64,000 bases of DNA, from assembly GCF_003315295.1 (NCBI RefSeq), contig NZ_QNRI01000001.1, positions 1-64,000 of the forward strand. Reading direction: 5' to 3'. The translations under genes and the position numbers were made by a program. Shown here piece after piece: positions 20,250 through 29,006 of the stretch. The notes beneath the pieces were generated by a model that was not told the DNA's origin, searched no databases, and saw only the letters and a list, made by a program, of their open reading frames with translations. Numbering within the stretch: the first letter of the stretch is position 1; each line of letters opens with the position of its first letter. This stretch comes from Paraliobacillus ryukyuensis (GTDB lineage Bacteria > Bacillota > Bacilli > Bacillales > Amphibacillaceae).

Positions 20250-22451
20250 ATGTCGAAGGATAAAATTTTGACAGCTGAAAACGTAATCGAACAAGCTTCA
20301 CAGTATCTTTCCCCAGAAGATACTGATTTTATTAGAGATACTTATGAATATGCCAAGAAAGCGCATGAAAATCAGTTTCGAAAATCTGGCGAACCATATA
20401 TTATTCATCCAGTGCAAGTTGCTGGTATATTGGTGCATTTAAAATTAGATCCAGAAACAGTTGCTGGTGGCTTTTTACATGATGTGGTAGAAGATACAGA
20501 CATTTCGGTTGAAATGTTAGAAGAAGCATTTAACAGTGAAGTAGCCATGTTGGTAGACGGTGTAACGAAGTTAGGTAAAATTAAATATAAATCAAAAGAA
20601 GCGCAACAAGCAGAAAACCATCGAAAAATGTTTATTGCGATGGCGAAAGATATCCGTGTTATACTAATTAAACTAGCAGATCGCTTACACAATATGCGAA
20701 CATTAAAACATTTACCAGCGGAAAAACAGCGACGAATCTCTAATGAAACGTTAGAAATCTTTGCTCCGCTTGCCCATCGATTAGGAATTTCAGCAATTAA
20801 ATGGGAATTAGAAGATACGGCATTGCGTTATTTAAATCCCCAACAGTATTATCGTATTGTCAACTTAATGAAACAAAAGCGACAAGAACGTGAATATTAT
20901 ATCGAAGAAGTAATGGGAGAAGTTCAGAAACAACTTGATGAAGTGAATATTAAAGCTGATTTTTCTGGCCGCCCAAAACATTTATATAGCATTTATCGGA
21001 AAATGGTGCTACAAAATAAACAATTTAATGAAATTTATGATTTATTAGCAGTACGAATTATTGTTGAAAGTATCAAAGATTGTTATGCGGTTTTAGGCAT
21101 CATTCACACCTGTTGGAAACCAATGCCTGGCCGGTTTAAAGATTATATTGCAATGCCAAAAGCCAATCTTTATCAATCGCTCCATACTACAGTGATCGGA
21201 CCAAAAGGAGCGCCTTTAGAGGTGCAAATTCGTACAAAAGAAATGCATGATATAGCGGAGTACGGGATTGCGGCTCATTGGGCATATAAAGAAGGGGCAA
21301 AACTAGATCAAAATAAAGCAAATTCAGAGCAAAAACTTGCTTGGTTCCGTGAAATTCTAGAATGGCAAAATGAAACCCACGATGCCCAAGAATTTATGGA
21401 ATCGTTAAAAGTAGACTTATTCTCTGACATGGTTTACGTGTTCACTCCAAAAGGTGACGTAATTGAATTGCCAGCTGGCTCTGTACCAATTGACTTTTCC
21501 TATAAAATTCATACGGAAGTAGGCAATCACACCATCGGGGCGAAAATCAATGGCAAAATGGAGCCTTTGGATTATGTTTTAAAAAATGGCGATATTGTAG
21601 AAGTGATGACTTCTAAGCATTCTTATGGGCCATCGCGTGATTGGCTTAACATGACACAAACTTCCCAAGCGAAAAATAAAATTAAGCAATTCTTTAAGAA
21701 ACAACAACGAGAAGAAAATGTTGTTAAAGGAAAAGAATTAGTCGATAAAGAAGTGAAAGCTTTAGGATTTGAACCAAAAGAAGCTGTAACGCAAGAGAAT
21801 TTAACAAGAGTAGCTGATAGATTCAATTTTATTAGTGTAGAAGATATGTATGCAGCGGTTGGTTATCAAGGAATTACAGCAGCGCAAATAGCCACTCGAT
21901 TAACCGAAAAACTAAGAAGAGTAGAGCAAAAGCAAGAACTAGAAGAAACACTGGAAAGTGCCCAAAAACAAACAGTTAGACCAAAGACTACCAAGAAAAA
22001 AGACTCAGGCGTCCGGGTAGAAGGTGTAGATAATTTATTAGTTCGTTTAGCGAAATGTTGTAACCCTGTACCAGGTGATGAAATTGTTGGTTACATCACC
22101 AAAGGTCGAGGGGTAACCGTACACAGAAAAGACTGTTCAAATATTAAAATAGACCCATCCGATCCAAGATTAATGCAGGTTGAATGGGAAAGACAAGATA
22201 GTCAAACAAAACAGTACCATGTTGATCTTGAAATCTCTGGATACGATCGAAGAGGTTTGTTAAATGATGTATTACAAGCAGTTAACGAGATGCGGACTAA
22301 CATAACAGCTGTAAATGGCCGTTCCGATCGTAATAAAATGGCAATTATTAATATTACCATTCTAATTCATAACATAGGACACTTAAGAAAAATAGTTGAA
22401 CGTTTAAAACAAATAAAAGAAGTTTATACCGTAGAAAGAGTTGTTCAGTAA
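20250..22451 (+). CDS. relA: RelA/SpoT bifunctional (p)ppGpp synthetase/hydrolase
   Basis: This 733-aa Rel protein makes and degrades the stringent-response alarmone. Domains in order: HD hydrolase (~residues 40-190, with HDVVEDTD and ADRLHNMRTL), synthetase (~240-360, GRPKHLYSIYRKM and YQSLHTTVIGP), TGS (~390-460, VYVFTPKGDVIELP), helical/zinc region with RLAKCCNPVPGDEIVGYI, and C-terminal ACT. Intact hydrolase motifs indicate a bifunctional enzyme. AAAGGTG precedes ATG. dtd follows 18 nt after the stop, as in B. subtilis. Confidence 0.97.
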   Translation: MSKDKILTAENVIEQASQYLSPEDTDFIRDTYEYAKKAHENQFRKSGEPYIIHPVQVAGILVHLKLDPETVAGGFLHDVVEDTDISVEMLEEAFNSEVAMLVDGVTKLGKIKYKSKEAQQAENHRKMFIAMAKDIRVILIKLADRLHNMRTLKHLPAEKQRRISNETLEIFAPLAHRLGISAIKWELEDTALRYLNPQQYYRIVNLMKQKRQEREYYIEEVMGEVQKQLDEVNIKADFSGRPKHLYSIYRKMVLQNKQFNEIYDLLAVRIIVESIKDCYAVLGIIHTCWKPMPGRFKDYIAMPKANLYQSLHTTVIGPKGAPLEVQIRTKEMHDIAEYGIAAHWAYKEGAKLDQNKANSEQKLAWFREILEWQNETHDAQEFMESLKVDLFSDMVYVFTPKGDVIELPAGSVPIDFSYKIHTEVGNHTIGAKINGKMEPLDYVLKNGDIVEVMTSKHSYGPSRDWLNMTQTSQAKNKIKQFFKKQQREENVVKGKELVDKEVKALGFEPKEAVTQENLTRVADRFNFISVEDMYAAVGYQGITAAQIATRLTEKLRRVEQKQELEETLESAQKQTVRPKTTKKKDSGVRVEGVDNLLVRLAKCCNPVPGDEIVGYITKGRGVTVHRKDCSNIKIDPSDPRLMQVEWERQDSQTKQYHVDLEISGYDRRGLLNDVLQAVNEMRTNITAVNGRSDRNKMAIINITILIHNIGHLRKIVERLKQIKEVYTVERVVQ

Positions 22452-22469
22452 GAAAAGGGAGTAGTTTAA

Positions 22470-22916
22470 ATGAAGGTAGTTTTGCAGAAGGTCTCCAAAG
22501 CTAGTGTTCGTGTGAACGGTGAAACAGTTGGTGCGATTGGTGAAGGATTACTTGCATATGTTGGCTTAACACATGAAGACACCGAAGCGGATGTGGAATA
22601 CATCGTAAATAAAGTGGTACATTTACGAATTTTTGAAGATCAAGCAGAAAAAATGAATTTTTCTTTAAAAGATAAACTAGGTAGTTTATTATCTGTTTCT
22701 CAGTTCACACTATACGGGGACACAAAAAAAGGAAGACGACCTAATTTCATGGAAGCAGCAAAACCCGACCAAGCTGAACGTCAGTATCAGTATTTCAACA
22801 AATTAGTGCAAGAAGCAGGTGTTCCAGTAGAAACAGGTGTTTTTGGTGCGATGATGGAAGTTGATAGTGTCAATCATGGTCCAGTAACCTTGATTTTAGA
22901 TAGTAAAGACAAATGA
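22470..22916 (+). CDS. dtd: D-aminoacyl-tRNA deacylase
   Basis: Dtd (148 aa) removes D-amino acids (and glycine mischarged on tRNA-Ala) from tRNAs. Diagnostic motifs are [10 protein letters not shown] (~residues 77-86) and the cross-subunit NHGPVTL near the C-terminus. AAAGGGAG lies 9 nt before ATG 22470. It forms an operon with relA and ends at a strong terminator. Confidence 0.96.
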   Translation: MKVVLQKVSKASVRVNGETVGAIGEGLLAYVGLTHEDTEADVEYIVNKVVHLRIFEDQAEKMNFSLKDKLGSLLSVSQFTLYGDTKKGRRPNFMEAAKPDQAERQYQYFNKLVQEAGVPVETGVFGAMMEVDSVNHGPVTLILDSKDK

Positions 22917-22923
22917 AACGATG

Positions 22924-22974
22924 AACGAGCGGTGTACGATTGTTGAGTAAATAATCATACACCGCTCGTTTTTG
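22924..22974 (+). terminator. Terminator of the relA-dtd operon
   Basis: Perfect 13-bp stem AACGAGCGGTGTA / TACACCGCTCGTT followed by TTTTG. Confidence 0.9.
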
Positions 22975-23000
22975 TTGCTTATTTAATTTGAATGTGACAG

Positions 23001-23903
23001 TTAGTCAGTTTCACGCATTAAAAAGTACTTTTGTAGACCTGCCATCACACCTTGGCTGATTTTTCGTTGATAAGCAATGGTTTGAATATTTAATTCTTCA
23101 GCAGCATTAGAAATAAAACCTAATTCCAAGAGTAACGCAGGTTGATGATTGGTACGTAGTACTTGAAAGTCTCCAAATTGTGCGTGTCTGTCTTCTGAAT
23201 TTGTCGATTTAATTAATTCTTCTTGCATGATTGATGCAAATGTTTCATCGTTCTTGTCGTAAAAAAACGTACCAATTCCTTTGACGCTAGGATACTGAGG
23301 AGAACTATTGTAATGTAAGCTTAGAAAGACATCTGCCCTCTGATAATTGGCATAGCTAGCTCTACTACTTAACATCTTATAATTATCTGTTTCTCTAGTT
23401 AAATGAACGATTGCTCCTAAATGTTCCAGATATGTCTTTAAATTATGTGCTGTATGGAGCACGTATTTTTTTTCATAACCACCACTCACACCGATTGCTC
23501 CTACATCTCTTCCGCCATGACCGGGGTCAATTACAATAACTTTATTCTTCAATAAAGCATTTGGATTATTTTTGGTCTCGGTTGGAATGGAATCTTTCTG
23601 TACATGTACTGTTTGATCGTGATTTTTTTCATTGTTTTCATCAGAGATGGTAACATATTCTGAAGATACCCAGGCAATACTATTGTTAAAATAAATACTT
23701 ACCCAACCGTCTTCTCTCTCATTGAGTTGATATGTTTCTCCTGTATCAGCCTGTCCAATAACATCACTTTCTAAGCTGGGGCCGTTACGAATATTTAGAT
23801 TGTCTGTGTCAATTTTAACCGTAGCTGCATAGACAGTTGAAGAAATGGACAAACTAATTACAAGCATAAGTAAGAAAATAATGGACTTTATCCATCGATA
23901 CAT
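23001..23903 (-). CDS. Secreted N-acetylmuramoyl-L-alanine amidase with SH3 domain (YrvJ/LytH-like)
   Basis: A 300-aa exported cell-wall hydrolase. Signal peptide at residues 1-26 (basic start, then a hydrophobic run ending VYAA), one bacterial SH3 domain (NLNIRNGPSLESDVIGQ, ~32-85), a linker, and an Amidase_3 catalytic domain (~125-295) with zinc-ligand motifs VIDPGHGGRDVGAIG, LSLHYNSS and the catalytic ELGFIS. B. subtilis YrvJ at this locus has several SH3 repeats (about 518 aa); this one has a single repeat. It is convergent with dtd and transcribed alone. GGAGGATAATAA provides the RBS. Confidence 0.9.
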   Translation of the reverse strand: MYRWIKSIIFLLMLVISLSISSTVYAATVKIDTDNLNIRNGPSLESDVIGQADTGETYQLNEREDGWVSIYFNNSIAWVSSEYVTISDENNEKNHDQTVHVQKDSIPTETKNNPNALLKNKVIVIDPGHGGRDVGAIGVSGGYEKKYVLHTAHNLKTYLEHLGAIVHLTRETDNYKMLSSRASYANYQRADVFLSLHYNSSPQYPSVKGIGTFFYDKNDETFASIMQEELIKSTNSEDRHAQFGDFQVLRTNHQPALLLELGFISNAAEELNIQTIAYQRKISQGVMAGLQKYFLMRETD

Positions 23904-24087
23904 TTATTATCCTCCTGCTTTAATAATTTAATACAATAAATGCAAAGCAAAACTACTATCATTATCTACTGATTATATCAAAGATAATATTGCGAAATAA
24001 ATCGAATTCGTGTACTTTCTCAATAATAAGCAATATAGGATAAATAAGTCAAAGTGAAAATTAAAAAAGTTGAGGAGTGTTAAAGAA

Positions 24088-24261
24088 ATGCGAGTGACTG
24101 ATAAACAAAATATGTCCAATCAAACAACTACAGAATTTGGTGTTGATTTTCATCGGTTGCCTGCGTTAAAAGCGGATCAATCTCCTTTAACAATAACTTC
24201 AGAATTAGGTATACAATCAGAGGAAATTAAATTATTTAAAGAAAAGCTAAAACGTTCTTGA
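24088..24261 (+). CDS. Small hypothetical protein, 57 aa
   Basis: I do not recognise this gene. It is credible because GAGGAG lies 10 nt before ATG 24088 and the frame is open for 57 codons. The product is soluble and polar, with FGVDFHRLPAL in the centre and a charged helical tail (EEIKLFKEKLKRS). The stop codon TGA is embedded in the -35 element of the hisS-aspS promoter, so its coding end and the next promoter share bases. It lies divergently next to the amidase gene. Confidence 0.6.
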   Translation: MRVTDKQNMSNQTTTEFGVDFHRLPALKADQSPLTITSELGIQSEEIKLFKEKLKRS

Positions 24262-24286
24262 CAATTTTTTTACCAGACAGTATTAT
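24258..24286 (+). promoter_or_regulatory. Sigma-A promoter of hisS-aspS
   Basis: Consensus TTGACA, 17-bp spacer, TATTAT; start of the T-box leader expected near 24293. Confidence 0.85.
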
Positions 24287-24292
24287 TATAAA

Positions 24293-24560
24293 CAATTCTA
24301 ATAGCGTAAATAACAAACCAATGATGGAAAAAGTAATTTAGAAAAGTGAGGAGAGAGAGAGAATCTCGTTGGCTGAAAAGATTCTTACTTAACTTCTAAA
24401 TGAAAGACATTCCGAAGGTTTTGTATTGAAATAGGAGTAAATACAAACGTAAAAGCAGGCGTTAACTGTGAAAGTGGACATACGTGAGCATTATGTATGT
24501 CAACTAGGGTGGCAACACGGGTTAGCTCTCGTCCCTTTTATGGGGATGAGAGTTTATTTA
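24293..24560 (+). promoter_or_regulatory. T-box leader of hisS-aspS
   Basis: A tRNA-sensing transcription attenuator. Visible parts: specifier-loop strand AGTA (24332-24335), 8-bp helix ATTTAGAA/TTCTAAAT (24336-24343 with 24394-24401), apical GGCTGAAA loop, then GAAA followed by GAC (24406-24408) in the geometry of known specifier loops. The T-box AGGGTGGCAACACGG is at 24506-24520 and the competing terminator CTCTCGTCCC/GGGGATGAGAG at 24526-24552. GAC encodes Asp; the next overlapping triplet CAT (24408-24410) encodes His. Confidence 0.9.
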
Positions 24561-24615
24561 TGTTCACAAAATTTGTTAACAACGGCTGTTATTATATATA
24601 CAGGAGGAATACGTA

Positions 24616-25896
24616 ATGATTAATGTACCAAGAGGAACACAAGATTTATTACCTGGCGAAACAGAGAAATGGCAATACGTTGAAGAAAAGTTTAAAGCGT
24701 TATGTCATACATACAATTATCATGAAATTCGAACACCTATTTTTGAACATACCGAACTTTTCCAGCGAGGTGTGGGGGATACAACTGATATAGTTCAAAA
24801 AGAAATGTATACATTTACAGATCGTGGCGAACGAAGCTTAACTCTAAGACCAGAAGGAACAGCTTCTGTTGTTCGTTCATTTGTTCAACACAAACTTTTT
24901 GGTCACCCGACACAGCCTACCAAATTATTTTATATTGGCCCAATGTTCCGCTATGAGCGACCACAACAAGGGAGAATGCGCCAGTTCGTTCAATTTGGTG
25001 TAGAAGCGTTAGGTAGTGCAGATCCAGCAATTGATGCTGAGGTGATCGGTCTAGCAATGAATCTCTACCGATCTTTAGGCTTAAAATCATTAAAATTGGT
25101 GATAAACAGTTTAGGTGATGTCGAAAGTAGAAACAATCATCGTCATGCACTTGTAGAACACTTCAAGCCACATATCCATGAGTTTTGTAGTGACTGCCAA
25201 ATTCGTTTAGAGAAAAATCCATTACGTATATTGGATTGTAAAAAAGATAAAGATCATCCAGCAATGCAAACTGCGCCATCCATTTTAGATTATCTAAATG
25301 ACGAATCACAAGCATACTTTGCACAAGTGAAAAGTTATCTTGATCACATGGGTATCGACTATGTTGTTGATAAAAACTTAGTTCGTGGCTTAGATTATTA
25401 CAATCATACGGCTTTTGAAATTATGAGTGATGCGGATGGCTTTGGTGCTATTACTACGTTATCAGGCGGTGGCCGCTATAATGGCTTAGTTGAAGATCTG
25501 GGCGGTCCAGAGACACCAGGTATTGGTTTTGCACTTAGTGTTGAACGTTTATTAATGGCGTTAGATGCAGAAAAAATAGATTTACCAATCGATCAAGCTT
25601 TAGATGGTTACGTTGTGGCCATGGGTGATAATGCCGTTAAAAAGGCAGTTGAAATCGTGTATAACCTACGCCAAGCAGGTATTCAAGTAGATAAAGATTA
25701 TCAAGGAAAAAAATTCAAAGCGCAATTCAAAGCAGCTGACAGGTTAAAAGCTAAATTTGTAATCGTATTGGGTGAAGATGAACTAGCAAAACAAGTTGTC
25801 AGCGTAAAAGACATGACCACAGGTGACCAACAAGAGATTCCAATTGCTAGCATTGCAACAGAAATGAAGCAACTGATACAAGGAGGTAAGGCATGA
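24616..25896 (+). CDS. hisS: Histidyl-tRNA synthetase
   Basis: HisS (426 aa), class II synthetase charging tRNA-His. Motif 1 region [12 protein letters not shown], motif 2 with [24 protein letters not shown], histidine A motif [14 protein letters not shown] and motif 3 [15 protein letters not shown] are all present; the C-terminal anticodon domain covers ~330-420. AGGAGG lies before ATG 24616. Expression is controlled by the upstream T-box, and aspS overlaps its stop by 4 nt. Confidence 0.98.
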   Translation: MINVPRGTQDLLPGETEKWQYVEEKFKALCHTYNYHEIRTPIFEHTELFQRGVGDTTDIVQKEMYTFTDRGERSLTLRPEGTASVVRSFVQHKLFGHPTQPTKLFYIGPMFRYERPQQGRMRQFVQFGVEALGSADPAIDAEVIGLAMNLYRSLGLKSLKLVINSLGDVESRNNHRHALVEHFKPHIHEFCSDCQIRLEKNPLRILDCKKDKDHPAMQTAPSILDYLNDESQAYFAQVKSYLDHMGIDYVVDKNLVRGLDYYNHTAFEIMSDADGFGAITTLSGGGRYNGLVEDLGGPETPGIGFALSVERLLMALDAEKIDLPIDQALDGYVVAMGDNAVKKAVEIVYNLRQAGIQVDKDYQGKKFKAQFKAADRLKAKFVIVLGEDELAKQVVSVKDMTTGDQQEIPIASIATEMKQLIQGGKA

Positions 25897-27674
25897 TGGA
25901 GCAAATGAGACAATTAGCAGGTAGTTTGAGAAAAAAACATATCGATCAGCAAGTATGTCTGAAAGGCTGGGTTCAAAAACGTCGTGATTTAGGTGGATTG
26001 ATTTTTATTGACCTACGCGATCGCACCGGGGTTGTACAAATTGTGTTTAATCCTGCTATCTCTGAAGCAGCTCTAGCCATTGCCGAAGATGTTCGAAGTG
26101 AGTATGTGATCGAAGTAAATGGTAAAGTTATTGAGCGTGCACCTGAGACAATGAACGAAAAAATGGCGACTGGTGAAATTGAAGTGGTAGTAGAAGAAAT
26201 AAACGTATTAAATAAGGCAAAAACACCACCTTTTAGTATTGTTGAAGATAAAGATATTTCAGAAGAATTACGTTTGAAGTACCGATATTTGGATTTAAGA
26301 AGACAGACAATGCAAAACATGTTTAAACTAAGACATCAAGCAACGCAAGTAATTCGTCAATTCCTAAATGATGAGGAATATTTAGAAATGGAGACCCCAA
26401 TGTTAACGAAAAGTACACCAGAAGGGGCACGTGATTATCTAGTACCTAGTCGTGTACATCCAGGTCACTTTTATGCATTACCACAATCTCCACAATTATT
26501 TAAACAATTAATTATGGTGGCTGGGTTTGAACGTTATTATCAGTTTGCTCGTTGTTTCCGTGATGAAGATTTACGTGCCGATCGTCAACCGGAATTTACC
26601 CAAATTGATATAGAAACTTCTTTCATGTCTAGTGATGAAATTATGGCGATGACCGAGCGAATGATGGAAAAATTGATGAAAGAAGTGAAAGGAATCGACG
26701 TAACCTTACCATTTCCACGGATGCGTTATGACGAAGCAATGGCTCGCTATGGTTCGGATAAACCTGATACTAGATTCGGGATGGAGCTTGTTGATATTTC
26801 AGAAACTGTAGCGAATTCAGGTTTTAAAGTGTTCGAATCAACTGTTCAGTCCGGCGGGAAAGTGAATGCAATTAATGTTAAAAATCATGCAGCAGACTAT
26901 TCTCGGAAAGACATTGATAAACTAACAGATTTTGTGAAGATTTATGGTGCAAAAGGTTTAGCATGGTTGAAAGTGGATGAAGAAGGATTCAAAGGACCAA
27001 TTGCTAAGTTCTTCACGGAAGAAGAACAACAAGCTTTAGTTAACCAATTAAATGCGGAAGCAAATGATTTAGTATTGTTTGTTGCAGATAAGCAATCTAT
27101 TGTTTTCGATAGTTTAGGTTCCCTTCGATTGAAATTAGGTAAAGATCTAGATTTAATTGATGAAGCAAAATTCAACTTCCTATGGGTAACAGATTGGCCG
27201 TTGCTAGAGTATGATGAAGATGCTGGAAGATATTTCGCAGCACACCATCCATTTACAATGCCTGCTACTGAAGATATTGAGAAATTAAGTACAAATCCAG
27301 AGCAAGTAAAAGCCCAAGCTTATGATTTAGTATTAAACGGATTTGAGTTAGGTGGAGGCTCCTTAAGAATCTATAAAAAAGAATTGCAAGACAAGATGTT
27401 TGAGGTACTAGGATTTTCTAAAGAAGAAGCGGAAGAACAGTTCTCTTTCTTATTACAAGCGTTAGAGTATGGTACCCCACCACATGGCGGAATTGCACTA
27501 GGATTTGATCGTTTAGTCATGCTATTAGCTGGTAAATCAAGTTTACGCGATACGATTCTATTCCCTAAAACAGCATCAGCTGCTGATCCATTAACTGAAG
27601 CACCTGGTTCGGTTAGTCGAGCCCAATTAGATGAATTAAGTTTAACAATTCAAGAAAAAATTCCTAAGGAATAG
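25893..27674 (+). CDS. aspS: Aspartyl-tRNA synthetase
   Basis: AspS (593 aa), class II. Domains: N-terminal OB anticodon-binding (~1-105, [24 protein letters not shown]), catalytic core with [12 protein letters not shown] and [18 protein letters not shown], bacterial GAD insertion (~300-410), and motif 3 [15 protein letters not shown]. The start ATG 25893 lies in an ATGA overlap with the hisS stop, with AGGAGG 7 nt upstream, so the two are coupled and share the T-box. Confidence 0.98.
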   Translation: MMEQMRQLAGSLRKKHIDQQVCLKGWVQKRRDLGGLIFIDLRDRTGVVQIVFNPAISEAALAIAEDVRSEYVIEVNGKVIERAPETMNEKMATGEIEVVVEEINVLNKAKTPPFSIVEDKDISEELRLKYRYLDLRRQTMQNMFKLRHQATQVIRQFLNDEEYLEMETPMLTKSTPEGARDYLVPSRVHPGHFYALPQSPQLFKQLIMVAGFERYYQFARCFRDEDLRADRQPEFTQIDIETSFMSSDEIMAMTERMMEKLMKEVKGIDVTLPFPRMRYDEAMARYGSDKPDTRFGMELVDISETVANSGFKVFESTVQSGGKVNAINVKNHAADYSRKDIDKLTDFVKIYGAKGLAWLKVDEEGFKGPIAKFFTEEEQQALVNQLNAEANDLVLFVADKQSIVFDSLGSLRLKLGKDLDLIDEAKFNFLWVTDWPLLEYDEDAGRYFAAHHPFTMPATEDIEKLSTNPEQVKAQAYDLVLNGFELGGGSLRIYKKELQDKMFEVLGFSKEEAEEQFSFLLQALEYGTPPHGGIALGFDRLVMLLAGKSSLRDTILFPKTASAADPLTEAPGSVSRAQLDELSLTIQEKIPKE

Positions 27675-27698
27675 TGTTAGAAACGCTTACAATTTTAC

Positions 27699-27727
27699 TT
27701 GAAATCATATAAAACATATGCTATTAT
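27699..27727 (+). promoter_or_regulatory. Sigma-A promoter of 6S RNA
   Basis: TTGAAA, 17-bp spacer, TATTAT, 24 nt after the aspS stop codon. Confidence 0.7.
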
Positions 27728-27734
27728 TTAGTTA

Positions 27735-27943
27735 CAAAGTAATAACAGTAGTGCTCATCCTGATGTGTTCGTTGGATTATTTATGTTTTGACCGAACATT
27801 TATAATATTGGGAGCTGGACGTTTTTATGTGGCGTACATGCCTTTTCATAAGGACTTATAAAACATAAAACGCTGCACCCACCTGCGAAGAGCGGGCCAA
27901 AACTTTTAAGTAAGACGGCACGATCGGGAGTGCACTATCATAC
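27735..27943 (+). ncRNA. bsrA: 6S RNA (bsrA/6S-1 type)
   Basis: 6S RNA mimics an open promoter and sequesters sigma-A RNA polymerase. This stretch directly downstream of aspS is where B. subtilis encodes 6S-1. It contains TCCTGATGTGTTCGTTGG near the 5' end, close to the 5' end of B. subtilis 6S-1 as I remember it, and the ends pair into an interrupted closing stem (AGTGC/GCACT and CTGAT/ATCGG-type pairs). A promoter lies upstream and an intrinsic terminator downstream; no open frame fits. Ends are approximate. Confidence 0.85.
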
Positions 27944-27949
27944 ATAAGT

Positions 27950-27984
27950 AAGCGTACCTATATGGTGCGCTTTTTGTTGTTTTT
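27950..27984 (+). terminator. Terminator after 6S RNA
   Basis: AAGCGTACC/GGTGCGCTT stem with a 5-nt loop and TTTGTTGTTTTTTT. Confidence 0.85.
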
Positions 27985-28142
27985 TTGATGTTATCAGTGA
28001 ACACAGAGCTATGTTGAATAGTATATTAGTAGTATATGCGATTAATATGAAAAATCATTAGAGCTAAGCTTAGGGAATTTGATCTGAAGTTAGATTAAGA
28101 AGTAATCATTGAGTTCAATGAAAGATTTCATTTTGAAACTCA

Positions 28143-28190
28143 AATTAAGCCGAACTCTTAAGCACTACAGCATAAGAGTTCGGCTTAATT
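28143..28190. repeat. Perfect 18-bp inverted repeat downstream of the rsfA-like gene
   Basis: Arms 28143-28160 and 28173-28190 (AATTAAGCCGAACTCTTA and its complement) around a 12-nt loop. It lies 26 nt beyond the stop of the minus-strand rsfA-like gene, so it probably ends that transcript, although the T tract on that side is weak. The remaining bases from 27985 to 28142 show nothing I can assign. Confidence 0.6.
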
Positions 28191-28215
28191 GGTCTTTATA
28201 GCTTTCCTCGCTTCA

Positions 28216-28890
28216 TTATCTAGCAAGTTGTTCTAGATTCCCGTTTTTCTCCATGCGAAAGGCAGGTGTCGTCTGATCGTCTTGATCTTGGAAAACAACC
28301 ATTTTTCTAGCCCTATCCATAATTTGTAGGAATGCTTGATAATCTGCTTGAACGGTTTCCAGCTTTTTCTCTAATTGTTTCATCTCTTTTTGCATGTTTT
28401 CATTCTCTTTTTGTAAGTAGTCATTTTCACTTTGTAGTTTTGCCGCATTTTTTTCCGAACGGTTCGTTTCATCCATTTCTTTTTTCAATGTCCGTAATGC
28501 AAAGATGATTTGATTTAAATCTACTTTATGCTCTATATCAGTAGTTTCTTCTACTTGAGAAACAGCTATAGGACTGATTTGTTCGTCTTCATCCATTGCA
28601 ATGGTTTCCGTTGTCCGTTGATAAGATCGGTTTAACTGTGGTTGCTTAGCAGACATACTACGTTTTCTTTCTTTGCGTTGCCTTTTTGCTATATCGACTG
28701 CTTGTTCATACCGTTGCCTTACTTCAGCATTCCATCGAAAACCACAAGCCGCTGATGTGCGATTTAATTTATCGCCAACCTCCTCAAAGGCATTTAACTG
28801 TGTGCTTCCTTCACGAATATGTCGAAGTACTGTTTCTGCTAATAATAGATCATCTTCATGAGACCATGCGTCTTGTCTAACTTTTGCCAT
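28216..28890 (-). CDS. RsfA-family prespore-specific transcriptional regulator
   Basis: A 224-aa protein with an N-terminal Myb/SANT-like DNA-binding domain (RQDAWSHEDDLLLAETVLRHIREG, then FEEVGDKLNRTSAACGFRWNAEVR), matching RsfA of B. subtilis, which fine-tunes sigma-F-dependent genes in the forespore. The C-terminal half (~125-205) is a long Glu/Lys/Gln-rich coiled coil (ENDYLQKENENMQKEMKQLEKKL), probably for oligomerisation. AAAGGAGCG precedes the start. RsfA proteins have paralogues (YlbO-type), so the exact orthologue is uncertain. In B. subtilis the aspS-rarA gap holds tcdA (yrvM) instead. Confidence 0.8.
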   Translation of the reverse strand: MAKVRQDAWSHEDDLLLAETVLRHIREGSTQLNAFEEVGDKLNRTSAACGFRWNAEVRQRYEQAVDIAKRQRKERKRSMSAKQPQLNRSYQRTTETIAMDEDEQISPIAVSQVEETTDIEHKVDLNQIIFALRTLKKEMDETNRSEKNAAKLQSENDYLQKENENMQKEMKQLEKKLETVQADYQAFLQIMDRARKMVVFQDQDDQTTPAFRMEKNGNLEQLAR

Positions 28891-29006
28891 GTGAATCGCT
28901 CCTTTATGTCTTCCTTTATCTAGTAAATTTGTATTCTAAATGATTCCTTTATAGGATCGAAATGTTTTTACTAGTATTAACAAGAAAGCTTCACAATATA
29001 CAATAG

